Below, piece after piece: positions 19,199 through 32,700 of a DNA stretch of 64,000 nucleotides. The notes under the pieces were generated by a model. That model searched no databases, was not told where the DNA came from, and saw nothing but the letters and a program-made list of their open reading frames with translations. Location: assembly GCF_030867145.1 (NCBI RefSeq), contig NC_134418.1, positions 2,290,802 through 2,354,801 on the forward strand. The letters are read 5' to 3'. Made by a program: the position numbers and the translations under genes. The DNA is from Opisthocomus hoazin. Its lineage: Eukaryota; Chordata; Aves; Opisthocomiformes; Opisthocomidae. Position 1 is the stretch's first letter. The number at the start of each line of letters is the position of its first letter.

Positions 19199-20727
19199 TT
19201 CTGTCGGGGTCCCTGTGGGCTGTCGTCATGCTGAGAGCCCCTGGCTGAGGTCTGCAGCTCTTGTTCCGTAGATGAGGAAGGTGGTACCAAGATGGGTCTG
19301 CAGCCTTCTCCTTCCCAGGGGGATGCTCCGTGGCAGCCCATCACCCCAGCAGGGCTGGAGGAAGAGGAGATGCCCTGGGAAGGGCCATCTCCTTGCAGCC
19401 ACACTGGCCAACAGGCACCGAAACCTCCAACGATGGTCCGGAGAAGAGGACAACCCCCCCCCCAAATCTGCTTTTCCCAGTCGATTCCTCTCAGCTCAGC
19501 ACGTTGGGTCCAAGCATGCCCAGCTGGGGCTCGGGGTGGCAGGGGACTGTGGTCAAGGCCGGTGCGTCCCTGCTGCTGGCAGTGCTGTGATGGGCGTCCC
19601 CCATGGTGTGGGCACCTCCTGGCACCTTCTCCCCTGGGTGGAGACGCCTGACCGTGCTGGATGTCTTTCAAAAACCTTTTCCTTTGGTCAGGAGGGTATT
19701 TTGGGGGCAATGATGTCCTTGCAGGCAGAAGACAGCCAGAAGAAAAAAAGCAGGATTAAAACCCAGCCATGGCCATAGATAGGGGATCTACCAAGGCAGT
19801 TGGGTTGGTGATTTCACCAGCAGCTTTGGATTTCAGGACAATTTGGCCAGGGTTGCTCCTTCAGGCTGCTCGGGAAGGCGATGAGATGGCAAACGTGGGT
19901 GTCCCATGCCAGTCCCTCTCCCCGTATGGGACAACTCGCTCCGGAGGTAGCACGAGCGGGTGGTGGATGTTGGTGGGGACACAAGCATGACCCGCTTTTC
20001 CTGGTGGACGAGGATTTTGGAGATGGTTTATTGCCTTGGCAGGAAGGTTTGGGTGGAGAGGAGGTGAGGCTGGAGACCTCTGGAAGAGCGACCATCTCTC
20101 CTGGTGTCCTCTGGCTCCTACAGCCCCCGAGATGCAGCTCTGCCATCTGGGCTTGTGCTGTCGTGGCTGCTGGTTTCTGGGTGGCGTTCACCCAGGTTTG
20201 GGTGCCCTTCTGTCAAGCAAATGAAATGAAAACGAGCGGAAACCCTGCAGGAACGGTGGGCACCGTTTCCTCTGGAGGAACGTCCCCTTCTCACCCCACC
20301 TCCACCAGCCCACGGAGATGACGGGGATGGTCCTGCCGTGACGCAACGGCACCGAGCCCAGCGCTCCGCAAAGAGCCCACGGGGACGGGCTGACCCACCC
20401 TCAGCTCCCACACCCATCAAACGGCCAAAAAACCTCCCAGAAAGAGAGTTCGAAGAGAAGACATTCCCCAAACAAGGATCCTTGGCAACGGGCAGCCGAA
20501 AAATTTCCTGAAGTAGCACCTTCTCGCCCGTGAGCTGGCCCCGGGGACGAGCGCCGGCTGCCAGTCACTAAGGCCTGCAAGAGTTTGGGTTTTGATTTTG
20601 TGCGTGGGCCGGCGTCTCCGTGCTCCAGGTCCGGCAACAGACGAGCGGCGGACGGTGGGTTTGGTTTCGCGGGGCCCCTGGCTCCGCCGGGCAGAGGAGG
20701 GAATGTGCTTTGTGGTTCCCTGAAGGT

Positions 20728-20790
20728 CTAACAGCCTCCTTCCACTTTGATGTGTAAAATCTTGGAGAAGCCGGGTCTCTTCCTCAGGGC
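20728..20790 (-). CDS. FBXO41: FBXO41 terminal coding exon, residues 776-795 and stop
   Basis: Encodes [20 protein letters not shown] followed by TAG. The acceptor is cctcttccag. The C-terminus is almost identical to the human one as I remember it. Confidence 0.97.
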   Translation of the reverse strand, partial: ALRKRPGFSKILHIKVEGGC

Positions 20791-23700
20791 CTGGAAGAGG
20801 AGCAGAGAGCATGGTCGGTGCAGGACCTGGCAGCCTTGCTGCCCCACAGGTTGAGCAAAAGAGAGGAGAGGACATCTCGAATCCCCTCCATGGGAAGGGG
20901 TCCACCCTGCTCCAGTCCCCACCACCACATCCCACAGGGATTTGGCTTCCGTGCAGGACCGGCTCAACACCTCTTAACCCCAGACGGCGGAAAAATTTCT
21001 TTCCTGAAAGAGTGGTCAGGCCTTGGACCAGGCTGCCCAGGGCAGTGGTGGAGTCCCCATCCCTGGACGGGTTCAAAAAACATGTAGATGTGGCACTTCG
21101 GGACATGGTTTAGCAGGCATGGTGGTGCTGGGTGGATGGTTGGACTCAATGATCTTAGAGGTCTTTTCCAACCTATGATTCTATGATTCTATGGGTGGCC
21201 ACATGAGGAAAGCCCTTCTGGAATGGCTCTTCTCTGAAGGTAACCCCCAGCCTGGGGATGGATGTGGATTTGTCTTGCTGCCTACTGTTGTTCCCCTGCC
21301 AGGGCTTGGCGGTGGAGCAGGAACTGCATGAGCCATCTGACCCCAACCATTGGCACTGGTGGGCCTCCATCCGCACGTCCTGCTTTGTGTCTCACGGGAG
21401 TTTCGCCTAACGCCCCCGTGACAGCCCAGCCTGCTGCAGGATGAAGTCAACCAGCGGATGAAGTGAAATGGAGGCACCTATTTTTCCCCTTGAATGTAGA
21501 TGGAGATATCTGCCTTGGAGACCCTGAACAGATCAAGGACAGCCCAAGCCCTGCTGAGCATCACAAGCTAAGCAAGGTCTGCAACTCGGCCTAACTAAAA
21601 TTAACCCTATTTCTGCTTTCACGTGTGGATTTTTAATCACTTGACCGTGTTTGGCGAGTAAGTGGCCCCGCAAAGAAGGCAACAGCCCTTTCCTGTCCCC
21701 AGGGAAGAGACCCGCAGAGAAGCAGTCCTGGTTAAAGCAATGGGAAGGAATCACAGCATGTCAGATCTTATTTCAGCCTTTGGGGCATGGTTGTCTGAAG
21801 GACATCGAGCCTTCAGGATGGCCCTAGCAAGCTAAAATGTCCTCTGCTGAGGAACATCGGCGGTGGGCAAGAATTTGTCCTCAGACCCCACAGGGATACA
21901 AGACTGGTGACACATGGGTGACCTGGGAATAGCATCCTTTACCTGGAGCTTGTTCACCATTTCTTCAAACATCTTCTTGGCTTCAGGGCTGTGGGGCTCC
22001 TTGAAGTAGTCCACAATGCCCACCTGCACGACGATGGACTTCAGGTTCCGGCACACACCTGGGGGCAGAGATAGCACCTGGCCTCACCATACCTGGTGGG
22101 GAGATAGCCTCGCCACAGCCAGGATGGGCCCTAAAGCCCACCCAGTGCTCCTCAAAGCCTTCTGCTTTCAGGGAAGCTTCACCCTGAAGATGGAAGAGAC
22201 CCACTCTTGGTGACCAAGACCTCTGTAGGGAGGACAACAGTCTACAAGATGGTTCCCAGTTGCCCCATCCCAATTCAGCAGTCCTACCTCTTACTTGGGA
22301 AACGCTTACTCTTCTACTCAGATGGGTGGGTTCCCAGCAAGTCCAACCAGAGTCACACGTGCCATGACCACCAGGAATGGCACCTCAAACCCCCTGCTGG
22401 CTGCAGAACCCCTTTCCCCTTGGAGCTCCCATCCTGGCAAATGGCTTCAGTAAATGGCATGACTCCAAACTCAGATACACCAGGGTGAACCTCAGGCGTG
22501 CCACACACATTCATTGCTCTGTGAGGAGCATGGAGGGAGTGTCTCCATCCTCTCTATGGCCCAAGGCAAGATCAGCTCTTCTCAACCCATCCTCGACAGG
22601 GGGCTGTTGGATCCCCTCTTAGAAACCTTCCACCACAGACCTCCCAGCACCTTCCAGTATTGGCAGTGGGTTCCTGTGGGTGGGGCTGGAAGGCAGGGTC
22701 TGATTCATGGATCTGGGTATCTGGTGGCCTTTTGGTCAACGGACGACGCTATGCACTCCCCCCTGGCATTGCTACTTACTGTTGAAGTGCAGCAGGGCTT
22801 TGGGGGTGACCGGTGTGGAGGTCAGCACTAGCATCTCCAGCCCCTTCAGCCCCTCTCGACACATCTCTGCTGCAACCTCCTGGTTGATCTCCGCCACGTG
22901 GTCCAGCTCCAGGACCTGAAGCCGCATGCAGTTTCGGGCTGGAAGGACAGAGCACCTGCCGTCAGCACCCCAGGGGGAAGAGATGAGGACAGCCAATGGG
23001 AATGGGGTGGTAGGAGGGATGGGTGCCAGCAAGGAAGGGCAGGGTGCACCCGTGGTCCTTGGGGTGGGCTTCTCCATTGAGACCCCCATGGGGCATCTCC
23101 TAGAGGTATACCCTGCTGCCAGCAAGGTCCCCCCCTCCTTGTCCCATCACAGGAGAGCTGCCTACCTAAGGACGCCAGTCCCTGGACGCCACAGCCTGCT
23201 CCTCCAATGCCCAGTGCCCGCAGGTGCGGCCAGCACCGGCCGATCATCTGAAGACAACGGTTGCTGAAACGCGTCGGCTGCTGGCTGGGGAGATGAAGAA
23301 GAAAGAGCTGGGGAGAGCTGGCAGAAAATCTTGCACCCCACCATGAGTGCTCCCGTGAGTGGTGTGGGATTGGGACCTCTCCCACCCCACCAAGCGGTGG
23401 GTCGCCAAGCTGGAAGGAGGTGTCTCCAGAGCAGATGTCTCCATCTGAGCAACCACCCTGGGCTGTGCTGCAACAAGGACAGGGCAGGTGCACGCACTCA
23501 GTGGAGTCCCTTTGCCCTAGACCCTCCACCTGTGGAGACCTGAATCAGGCCTTGAACGCTGTTGCTTGCAGTGATCAAACCAGTAGCAGGAGCCTGGACC
23601 TCTAGCTCAGGTGGAGAAGCCTACATAGAATCATGGAATCATAGAATGGTTTGGGTTGGAAGGGACCTTGAAGATCATCTAGTTCCAACCCCACTGCCAT

Positions 23701-26700
23701 GAGGTGTTTCCTCCAGGGAAGAAACAAGCCATCAGGGACTTGACATCCAGCTTCTTCTGCTAAGAGACATCCTCCTCTGTACACCTCAGTCCAGGCTGGC
23801 TATGGACATGACAGTGCAACAAACCTCCCAGGAGAAGAAGAAATGCCCAGGAGGCAGCCCCACGGCACGGAGGTGAGGACATAGGTGACGTGGTCTGTGA
23901 GCCACGAACTCCTGAGCACCCAGACATTGTGGGTGGAGAGCCATCAGCATCTTCGCGCAGCCAGAATGCTTTTCCAAAGCGAGAGCAACTGCTTTTCGTA
24001 ACACCCAGGCCCTTCAGAGCTGCTGTTACCCGAGCAGTGAGGAGCTCAGACAAGCGTTTGATGTTCAGCGTCGCCTACCAGACCCATCACGACTCCCCTT
24101 TCATCTCTGATGTTAGCAGCCTCCGGGGAAACATTCCCGGCTCGGCAGGGAGGTGCCTACACCCAACAGCTCCCAGCCTTCACAGGGAGGGATGGGGTCG
24201 AGCTCCCTGTCCCTCAGACTGGCCTCCAGGATTGCTTCTCATCCCACATGGACCACCCCCCCCAAGCAAATCTGGATCTGGCACCCGATTTCTTTCCAGC
24301 TCAGTGATGCCCCTCATACTCAGCCTGGCCTCCTCCTAACGTGATTCTTACCACGGATGCAGAGGTGCAACCTGGAGGGAGATGATGTCCCTGCAACCTG
24401 CTCCAAGGGCCCAGATGACTTCATGACCCACGGGGTCCGTAGAGCTCCTGGAATAACACAGAGGACATATGGTGGCCCCCACCGGCAGTGAGGCCATCGT
24501 GGGGGCCGTGCCTGCAGCCTCCATGCTGCTCCATGTCTCTGCACCTGGAGGTACAAATCTGGTCATTATCTGTAACCCACGATCTGCCCGTGAACCAGAC
24601 CGTCCCACCACCAACCCGTGCAGGAAGGCTGAAGGCATTTCTATCTGGAATTGTGCCTACGGATGTGCAACATCAAGAAAAATGGAAGAAGGTGAGGTTG
24701 AAGGTGAGACTGAAGGTGACACTGAAGATGAGGTAAGGCTGAAGATAAAGGCTGAAGGTGAGGTTGATTGTTGAAGATGAGGTTGATGGTTGAAGGTGAG
24801 GTTGAAGTTGAAGGCAGAAGTCTTCCAGATGCAGAGGTGGCAAGTGATTGAGCTGAGACTGCCAGGCCGTGTACCCTTGCAGAGCAAATACAATGTCCCT
24901 GCAGATCCCGTTGGGTTGGTTTCACTTGCCACCCTCCCAGCCTGGATGGGGAAGGTGCCGGAAAGTGGTGAGGACATTTCAGACGATGGGTTGTAACTTC
25001 CAGCCAAGGGCAGCGGCTGCTCCACGGCCTCTGTACCAGCTCTGCGGTTGTGCCACCACAACCGTAGCTGGCTGTTGGCCAAATGTCACTGCAGAGGTTT
25101 GCTGTAGGCTCTTCCTCGGTGTTTTTGGAGGTATCAGAACAGATCTCATGGGATACTGCTGGATTCGTGCAGGGGTATGGTGGAGGTGTACGTTTATCGC
25201 GAGTCACGGCGGTGATCGGGAGCAACCACAGTGCCTGCCCACCCGGCATTTGTGCCACTGGCTCAGAGGAGCTTTCACTGATGCCGTTGCCTCCCAGCAC
25301 AAAGTCAATGGAGGAGAGGTGTCAGAGAGCATCATCCTGATGCCACCAGCCCAAACAGAGTCCCCTGGCCATTCCAACACACCCGGCTGCCTCCTGAAGA
25401 TGGAGGCCGCACTTCCTAACTCTAAACAAGCTACTTCAAAACTTCAGGCAAGCCTAAAAATAAGTGATGGGTGTTATCTTGAGGGTTTCACACATCTCCA
25501 CTGAAGGAGCCTGCCAAGATCCCCTTGCGAGTGTGGCGGGTTAATTAGCGCATGAGTCAGAGTCACAGGTTAGCAACGTGCCAGGAGCACTTGGGCTTGT
25601 TCTAACGCCCTTGGAAGGGCTCACGGAGTCATCTTTGGGCTAAACCCAGAAGCACTGGGCTGCTTCGTGGTGTGGGTTCCCCAGATCAGAGCCATGTCTG
25701 AGCTTGCTTGGTCCAACATGGAGGAGGTAGCTGGGTGTGCTTTCCCGCCTGACAGACTCTCCATCCTGGGCTGGACGAGGAGACCCGTCGACTGCGGGTG
25801 AAATGGATACCAAGGGTGAAGTGGTCGTCTGCAGGGTGCAGCAGAGCAAGGATCATCATGTAGGGAAGATAAATCCTGTCTTCATAGGAGGCAGAGCCTC
25901 TTTGGAAGGTGGCCAAGACTAAGGAGCAGTCAGTAATCTCCTCCAGGACTGTGACCTCCTCCAGGACCTACACCATCAAGGGCCTTGTGTCCTTGATCTT
26001 GGGCAAGGTCTCCAAGTTGGGTCTTAGCAATCCCATGGCAGAGCTGTTCCTCCCTCCCAGGAGGGACCCTGAGATCTCTTCTCCCCATTAGAAGCCTTCA
26101 TCAGAGGGTGACAGTCAGGTGGGACCTCACTGGACCCCAGTGTTCGTGCCCCTCTTCTTAGCCCTTCTCTAACATAAAGCAGCGTCCCCCTACCAAGACC
26201 TCGGTCACGCCTCCAGCCGGGGTGAGATCAGTGACAGGGTGGTGGGAATGGAGCTGGAAGGGAAACATCTGCATGGCAACATGCTAGAAGAGGATGAGAG
26301 TTGCAAGGACAGCTTGCACTGGGGACACTGGGGCTGCCGCTGGGCTGGGGACATGGAAAGGTGGGTCCTTCACACCTGGCCAGATGGGCTGCGTTCTGAC
26401 AGGGAGTGGGGACAGCCATCAGAGGAGTCCCAGCACATCCCATGGATGTTTCCAGCCTTCTCCCAGCCAGGCAGCCACACGATCCCTGTGGACAAGGGGG
26501 GATGCTGGTGGCCACCCTTACCGGTACGTGACAGCCTGCAGGGCCCGGCAGTAGCAGCTGGCCAGCCAGAGCGAGCGGTCCGTCAGCACGTTGGGGCAGT
26601 GCGAGATGCGGAGGATGAGCAGGTTGCTGCCCGTCGCCTTCAGCAGGGACTCCAGCCCGGCTTCCAGGCAACCCCTGCCAGGGACAGAGGCAGGGTCAGG

Positions 26701-29700
26701 CATGGGCACCCACACTCCATGGCCACCCCAGGGCCACCCTAGGAGGGTGACATGTCCCATGGGAGATCCGTGGCCCCAGAACACCCAAAACCCACACCAG
26801 AAGCTGGTGTGTGATGAACGTCCATCAGTGGAAACGGGACGTTGGGGCTCACGGAACATCGTCTCCCCTGAGGACCAGCAGCTTTGGCTGTGGGAGAAGG
26901 GTGCCCAGGACGCGAGGACTCACCGCGTGCTCTTCATGTAGTCCTCCTTGCTCTCCTTCTTCCCTCGCTGGCGCGGCTTGAGGTTTTGGAGGGTGAGGGA
27001 GTGCATCTGGGTGCACCACTGAGACAGCATGGCCAGGAACTGGGGGGGACAGGGGTGGCCATCACCGAGGGGGATGCCCTCGGCGTGCCCCACACCACCC
27101 ATCCTTGGCTGTCTTTGGGCAGATCTGCACACACACACGGAGGCAATGTCTGCATGCACACACGCACGCCGTAAAGACACGAAAATGCATGCAGGAGGTC
27201 ATGCAAGAGTGCGTGCAACAAAATCATGGGCGTGACGCGTCCACACGCGAGCTCACACCCACGAGCATGCGCGTGTGAATGTGCAACGCTTCCAGCCGCT
27301 GGAGCGCGCACACAGCTGGGTGCACGCGTGTTCCCATCACCATAACGCCATGACAGTCAACAGAAGCGAGATGCTGGCGCAGCTTCGCCTTTCTGGCAGA
27401 AAGGTCTTGCCCTGGGCAGTGCCATCCCCATCCCCGGTACCTTGGAGGACACCCTGGCGTTCTCCAGCAACACCCGTGTCCACACGGCGGGGTGCCGGGC
27501 CACGAACTTCCAGTCCTTGCACACCTCGGCCGCCCGCAGCAGGGTCTTGGTGTCCAGGTAGGTGAAGATGCAGAAAAGAGCCGCTCGCATCTTGAGGATC
27601 TCGGGGCTGATGACCTCGCTGGAGTGGCCCGGGCTGCCCCTCTCCAGCCGGCCCGCCTTGCCCCCGGGCCCCTCGGTCCTGGCTGTGGGACACCCACCAT
27701 CAGTTGCAGGGAAGGGATGCTCCTCGCAGAGGCGAGCAGCCGTCCCTATCACAGAACAGTAGGGTTGGCAGGGACCTCTGGGGGTCACCCAGCCCAACCC
27801 CCTGCCCAAGCAGGGTCACCCACAGCAGGCTGCACAGGACCTTGTCCAGGCGGGGCTGGAATATCTCCAGAGAAGGAGACTCCACAACCTCCCTGGGCAG
27901 CCTGGGCCAGGGCTCCATCACCCTCAGAGGGAAGAAGTTCTTCCTCATCTTCAGCTGGAGCTTCCTCTGCTTCAGTTTGTGCCCGTTGCCCCTTGTCCTG
28001 TCTCTGGGCACCACTGGAAAGAGTCTGGCCCCGTCCTCCTGACCCCCACCCTGCAGATATTTAGAGGCATTTCGAAGGTCCCCTCTCAGCCTTCTCTTCT
28101 CCAGGCTGAACAAGCCCAGCTCCCTCAGCCTCTCCTCGTAGCAGAGATGCTCCAGTCCCCTCCTCATCCTCGTAGCCCTCCACTGGACTCTCTCCAGTAG
28201 CTCCTCAGTCCCCCACCTTCCCACCTCCCCGTCCTCCCACCCCACCCGAAGAGCCCGGCACGGTCTCACCCGTCAGCCGGCAGCTGCCGGCGGGTCGGGA
28301 CGCTGCGGATCCGGGTGCGTCCGGCTCCCAACCTTCGGCCTCCGACTCGGTGGTGCGGGACCCCACGTCGGAGACGTCGCCCTCCTCGCCCTCGGTGCTG
28401 TTGCGGTAGGGCCGGCGGTGCCAGTTCTGGATCGCTTGCCGGCGCAGCCCCGAGCCACGGCTGCCGTCCCGTGCGGGGTAGAGATGCCCGTCGGCGGTGT
28501 CGTCGGTGGGGCACGGCTCCGCGCTGTCGCTGTCGTAGCAGCCCGAGCTCTGCGACACGGCTTTCGCCCGGCTCGAGGCACTGCGGGCGCAGGGATGCTC
28601 GACCTCAGCGCTGGCCGGGGCGTGCGTCCCCTTCCCGTCAGCCCCTTGCCCCCCAAACGAGTGAGCACCCCGTTAAAATCCCGGGCTGGCGGGGCGGATC
28701 GGGGACTCACCCGGTGCTGGAGGAGGAGCGCTGGTTGGAGACGCCGTAGGGACCGTGCGCGGCTGCCCCCGGCCCCGGGTGCCGGTCTCTCTGCGGGGAG
28801 AAGCGACAAGAGGAGCCAACGTGGCGAAACCCAAAATGCCGAGGGAGACGACCCCGACAGCCCACCCAGCGCCAGCCGCATTTTGGGGTGAGGCCACCCC
28901 CAAATGGGACACTGAAGAGCATCTCCCCAGCATCTTGCTCATGCAGACCCACCTAGAAGCAACCCCACCTTGGGACCCCCCCACCCACGATTATCCATTT
29001 CCCCCAGGAATGAGATGAGGGGTCCCTACACCTCCCTGCTCAACCCTTTGCAGCCATCAGAGAAGCCACACGGGTGCATGCCCGAAGCCGCCGGCGTGCC
29101 CGTGCCTGTGCCCGCGGAGGTACCGGTCGGCCAGCGGCCTTGGCCCCCGGCGTGCCGCAGCGTCCCAGGCTGCCGTTGGGGGTGGTCCCGCAGCTGCTGC
29201 TGATGATCTGGAGCTGCTTCTCGGCCCGGTCCGCCCGGTCCAGCAGCTCCTCGATGAAGTGTTGGAGACGGACCTTGGCGTTGGCCTCGCGGGCGGCCGT
29301 CTCCTTCAGGAACTGGTCGATCTGCAGCACCTCCCTGCGTGGAGGAACCGGCACGTGACACCTCAATCCTTCCCCACCCATCCCTGTTAAGCACTTCCAT
29401 CCCTGTCTAACGAGCTGGGGTGGGGGGAGGCCATGGATGTCCCTCAAGGGTCAGTACTGGGCCCAGTTTTGTTCAACTTCTTCATCAACGACCTGGATGA
29501 AGAGTTCGAGTGCACCCTCACCCAGTTTGCTGATGACACCAAACTGGGAGGAGTGGTGGATACACGGGCAGGCTGTGCTGCCATCCAGAGAGACCTGGAC
29601 AGGCTGGAGAGTTGGGCAGAGAGGAACCTGATGAGGTTCAACAAGGGCAAGGGCAGGGTCCTGCACCTGGGGAGGAACAACCCCAGGCACCAGTACAGGC

Positions 29701-32700
29701 TGGGGCGGACCTGCTGGAGAGCAGCTCTGTGGAGAGGGACTGGGAGTGCTGGGGGACGACAGGGTGACCCTGAGCCAGCAGTGTGCCCTGGGTGCCAAGA
29801 AGGCCAATGGGATCCTGGGGTGCATCAAGAGGAGTGTGGCAGCAGGGCGAGGGAGGTTCTCCTCCCCCTCTGCTCTGCCCTGGGGAGGTCCCATCTGGAG
29901 TCCTGTGTCCAGTGCTGGACTCCCCAGTTCAAGAAAGATGAGGAGCTACTGGAGAGAGTCCAGCGCAGGGCTACGAGGATGAGGAGGGGACTGGAGCATC
30001 TCTGCTACGAGGAGAGGCTGAGGGAGCTGGGCTTGTTCAGCCTGGAGAAGAGAAGGCTGAGAGGGGACCTTAGAAATGCCTCTAAATATCTGCAGGGTGG
30101 GGGTCAGGAGGACGGGGCCAGACTCTTTCCAGTGGTGTCCAGCGACAGGACAAGGGGCAACGGGCACAAACTGAAGCCGAGGAAGCTCCAGCTGAAGATG
30201 AGGAAGAACTTCTTCCCTCTGAGGGTGACGGAGCCCTGGCCCAGGCTGCCCAGGGAGGCTGTGGAGTCTCCTTCTCTGGAGATATTCCAGCCCCCCTGGC
30301 CGCGGTGCTGTGCAGCCTGCTGTGGGTGACCCTGCTTGGGCAGGGGGTTGGGCTGGGTGACCCACAGAGGGCCCTGCCAACCCCTGCCATGCTGGGAGTC
30401 TGTCATTCTGTGATGCTCCGGAACATTCTGTCATCAGGCTGGTTTGGGTCTGTGCCAGCCTGGACGGCTCCTGGGCAGCATTCGGGGCAGAGCGGGAACC
30501 GGGCGATGCTCCCGGCGTGCAGGGTGGATGTGGCCACCTTGTTTTGGGAGGGATGATGTCCCCGGCACCCTCACCGGGATGCACATCCCAGCCGGAGCCT
30601 TCGCTCCCAAGGCTGGGCTCAGCCCCCGTGAGCGTGACGGAGCGGAGGGAGGAGGAGGATGGTGGCGTGGTGGGATGATGGAGGAGGATGGCGGGGGCAC
30701 CTGGCCTCGTGCCGGGCAGACCTTACGGGCAACCTGAAGTCCTTAAACCTCGCTCAGCCCCATGCCTCGTTAAGGCCAGTGGTTGCAGGGCCCCGGCTTC
30801 CTCGTTAACACACTAATTAGCAGGCGCGTGGGTGCTTCCAGCCTGCGGGTGGGCAGGGTTCACCAAAAACACGGGCACGTACACGCGGGCACACGCAGCC
30901 ACCACACCCCACGAGCACGTGTGGCCCCGAAACACGCGTGGCCGTTGTACCCCGAGACAGACGCACCCCCAGGCACGCGTCCAGCCGGTCGCACGCACGC
31001 GCAGCAGCGATCGCACCCGCACGGGGGATGGTGCGCGCATACACGTGTGCAACCGCGCCCACACCTGCGCTCGGCGTCCGCGAACCTCTGCAGGTGCACA
31101 GACACGGGTCCACACGTCTGACGTGCACATCCCGCCACGCACACCCCGCCACGCACACCCCACCACGCACACCCCACCACGCACACCCCGCCACGCACAC
31201 CCAACCGTGCACACCCCACCACGCACACCCGACCGTGCACATCCCACCACGCACACCCCACCACGCACACCCAACTGTGCACACCCAACCATGCACATCC
31301 AACTGTGCACACCCAACCATGCACACCCGAGTACACACGCCCGACTGTGCACACCCGACCACGCACAACCCACCATGCACACCCAACTGTGCACACCCAA
31401 CCATGCACACCCCACCACGCACAGCCCACCACGCACACTGGACCGTGCACACCCGACCATGCACACCTGACTATGCACACCCAACCTTGTACACCCAACC
31501 GTGCACACCTGATCATGCACACCCGACTGTGCACACCTGATCATGCACACCCGACTGTGCACACCTGACCATGCACACCCAACCATGCACACCCCACCTC
31601 ACACACCCAATCATGCACACCCGATCACGCACACCCGACCACATACACCCGACCACGCACACCCGACCGTGCACACCCGACCATGCACACCCGACTACAC
31701 ACGCCCGACTGTGCGCACCCGACCATGCACAACCCACCACGCACAACCCACCACGCACACCCGACCGTGCACACCCGACCGCACACATCTGACCATGCAC
31801 ACCCGACCCTGTACACCCAACCGTGCACACCTGACTGTGCACACCCAACCATGCACACCCCGCCATGCACACCCAGCTATGCATACCTGACCATGCACAC
31901 CTGACCATGCACACCCAACCATGCACACCCCACCTCACACACCCAATCATGCACACCCAACCACGCACACCCGACCACATACACGCCACCACACACAGCC
32001 GACCATGCACACCTGACCGCACACACCCCACCACGCACACCTGACTGCACACGTGGCCGTGCACACCTAACTACGCCCCACCAGACTGTGCACACCCAAC
32101 CATGCACATCCCACCGTGCACACCCGACTGTGCACACCCGACTGTGCACACCCTACCACACACCTGACCGTGCACACCTGACCACGCACACCCGACCATG
32201 CACACCCAACTACACACTCCTAACTACGCACACTGGACTGTGCACACCTGACTACGCACACCCAACCACACACATCTGACCATGCACACCACAGCATGCA
32301 CACCCGACCATGCACACCTGACTACGCACACCTGACTGTGCACGCCCCACCATGCACACCCCACCACACACACCTGACTGTGCACACCCCACCATGCACA
32401 CCCGACCATGCACATCTGATCATGCACACCCCACCACACACACCCAGCTGTGCACACCTGAGCATTCACATCCCAGCACGCACACCCAACCATGCACACC
32501 TGACCATGCACACCTGACCACATACACTCAACCATGTACACCCCACCATGCACACCCGATGACACACACCTGACTGTGCACACCCAACCATGCACACCTG
32601 ACCATGCACACCACACCATGCACACCGAACCATGCACACCTGACCACATACACTCAACCATGTACACCCCACCATGCACACCTGACCGTGCACACCCGAT

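Larger units (their letters stand above)
15980..20727 (-). other. FBXO41: FBXO41 3' UTR (inferred)
   Basis: No coding exon is visible between the FBXO41 stop (20728) and the AATAAA at 15996-16001. AT-rich tracts, CpG-rich blocks and a (TA)n run alternate, as in long neuronal 3' UTRs. A second AATAAA at 19193-19198 would give a shorter form. An antisense CR1 (18906-19135) lies inside. The extent is inferred from signals and the need for a 3' end before CCT7, not from transcripts. Confidence 0.5.

Noticed and set aside
24641-25300. 219-codon minus-strand frame in the FBXO41 intron
   Set aside because: Part of it is the 12-base tandem repeat; the rest has no similarity I know and no splice links.
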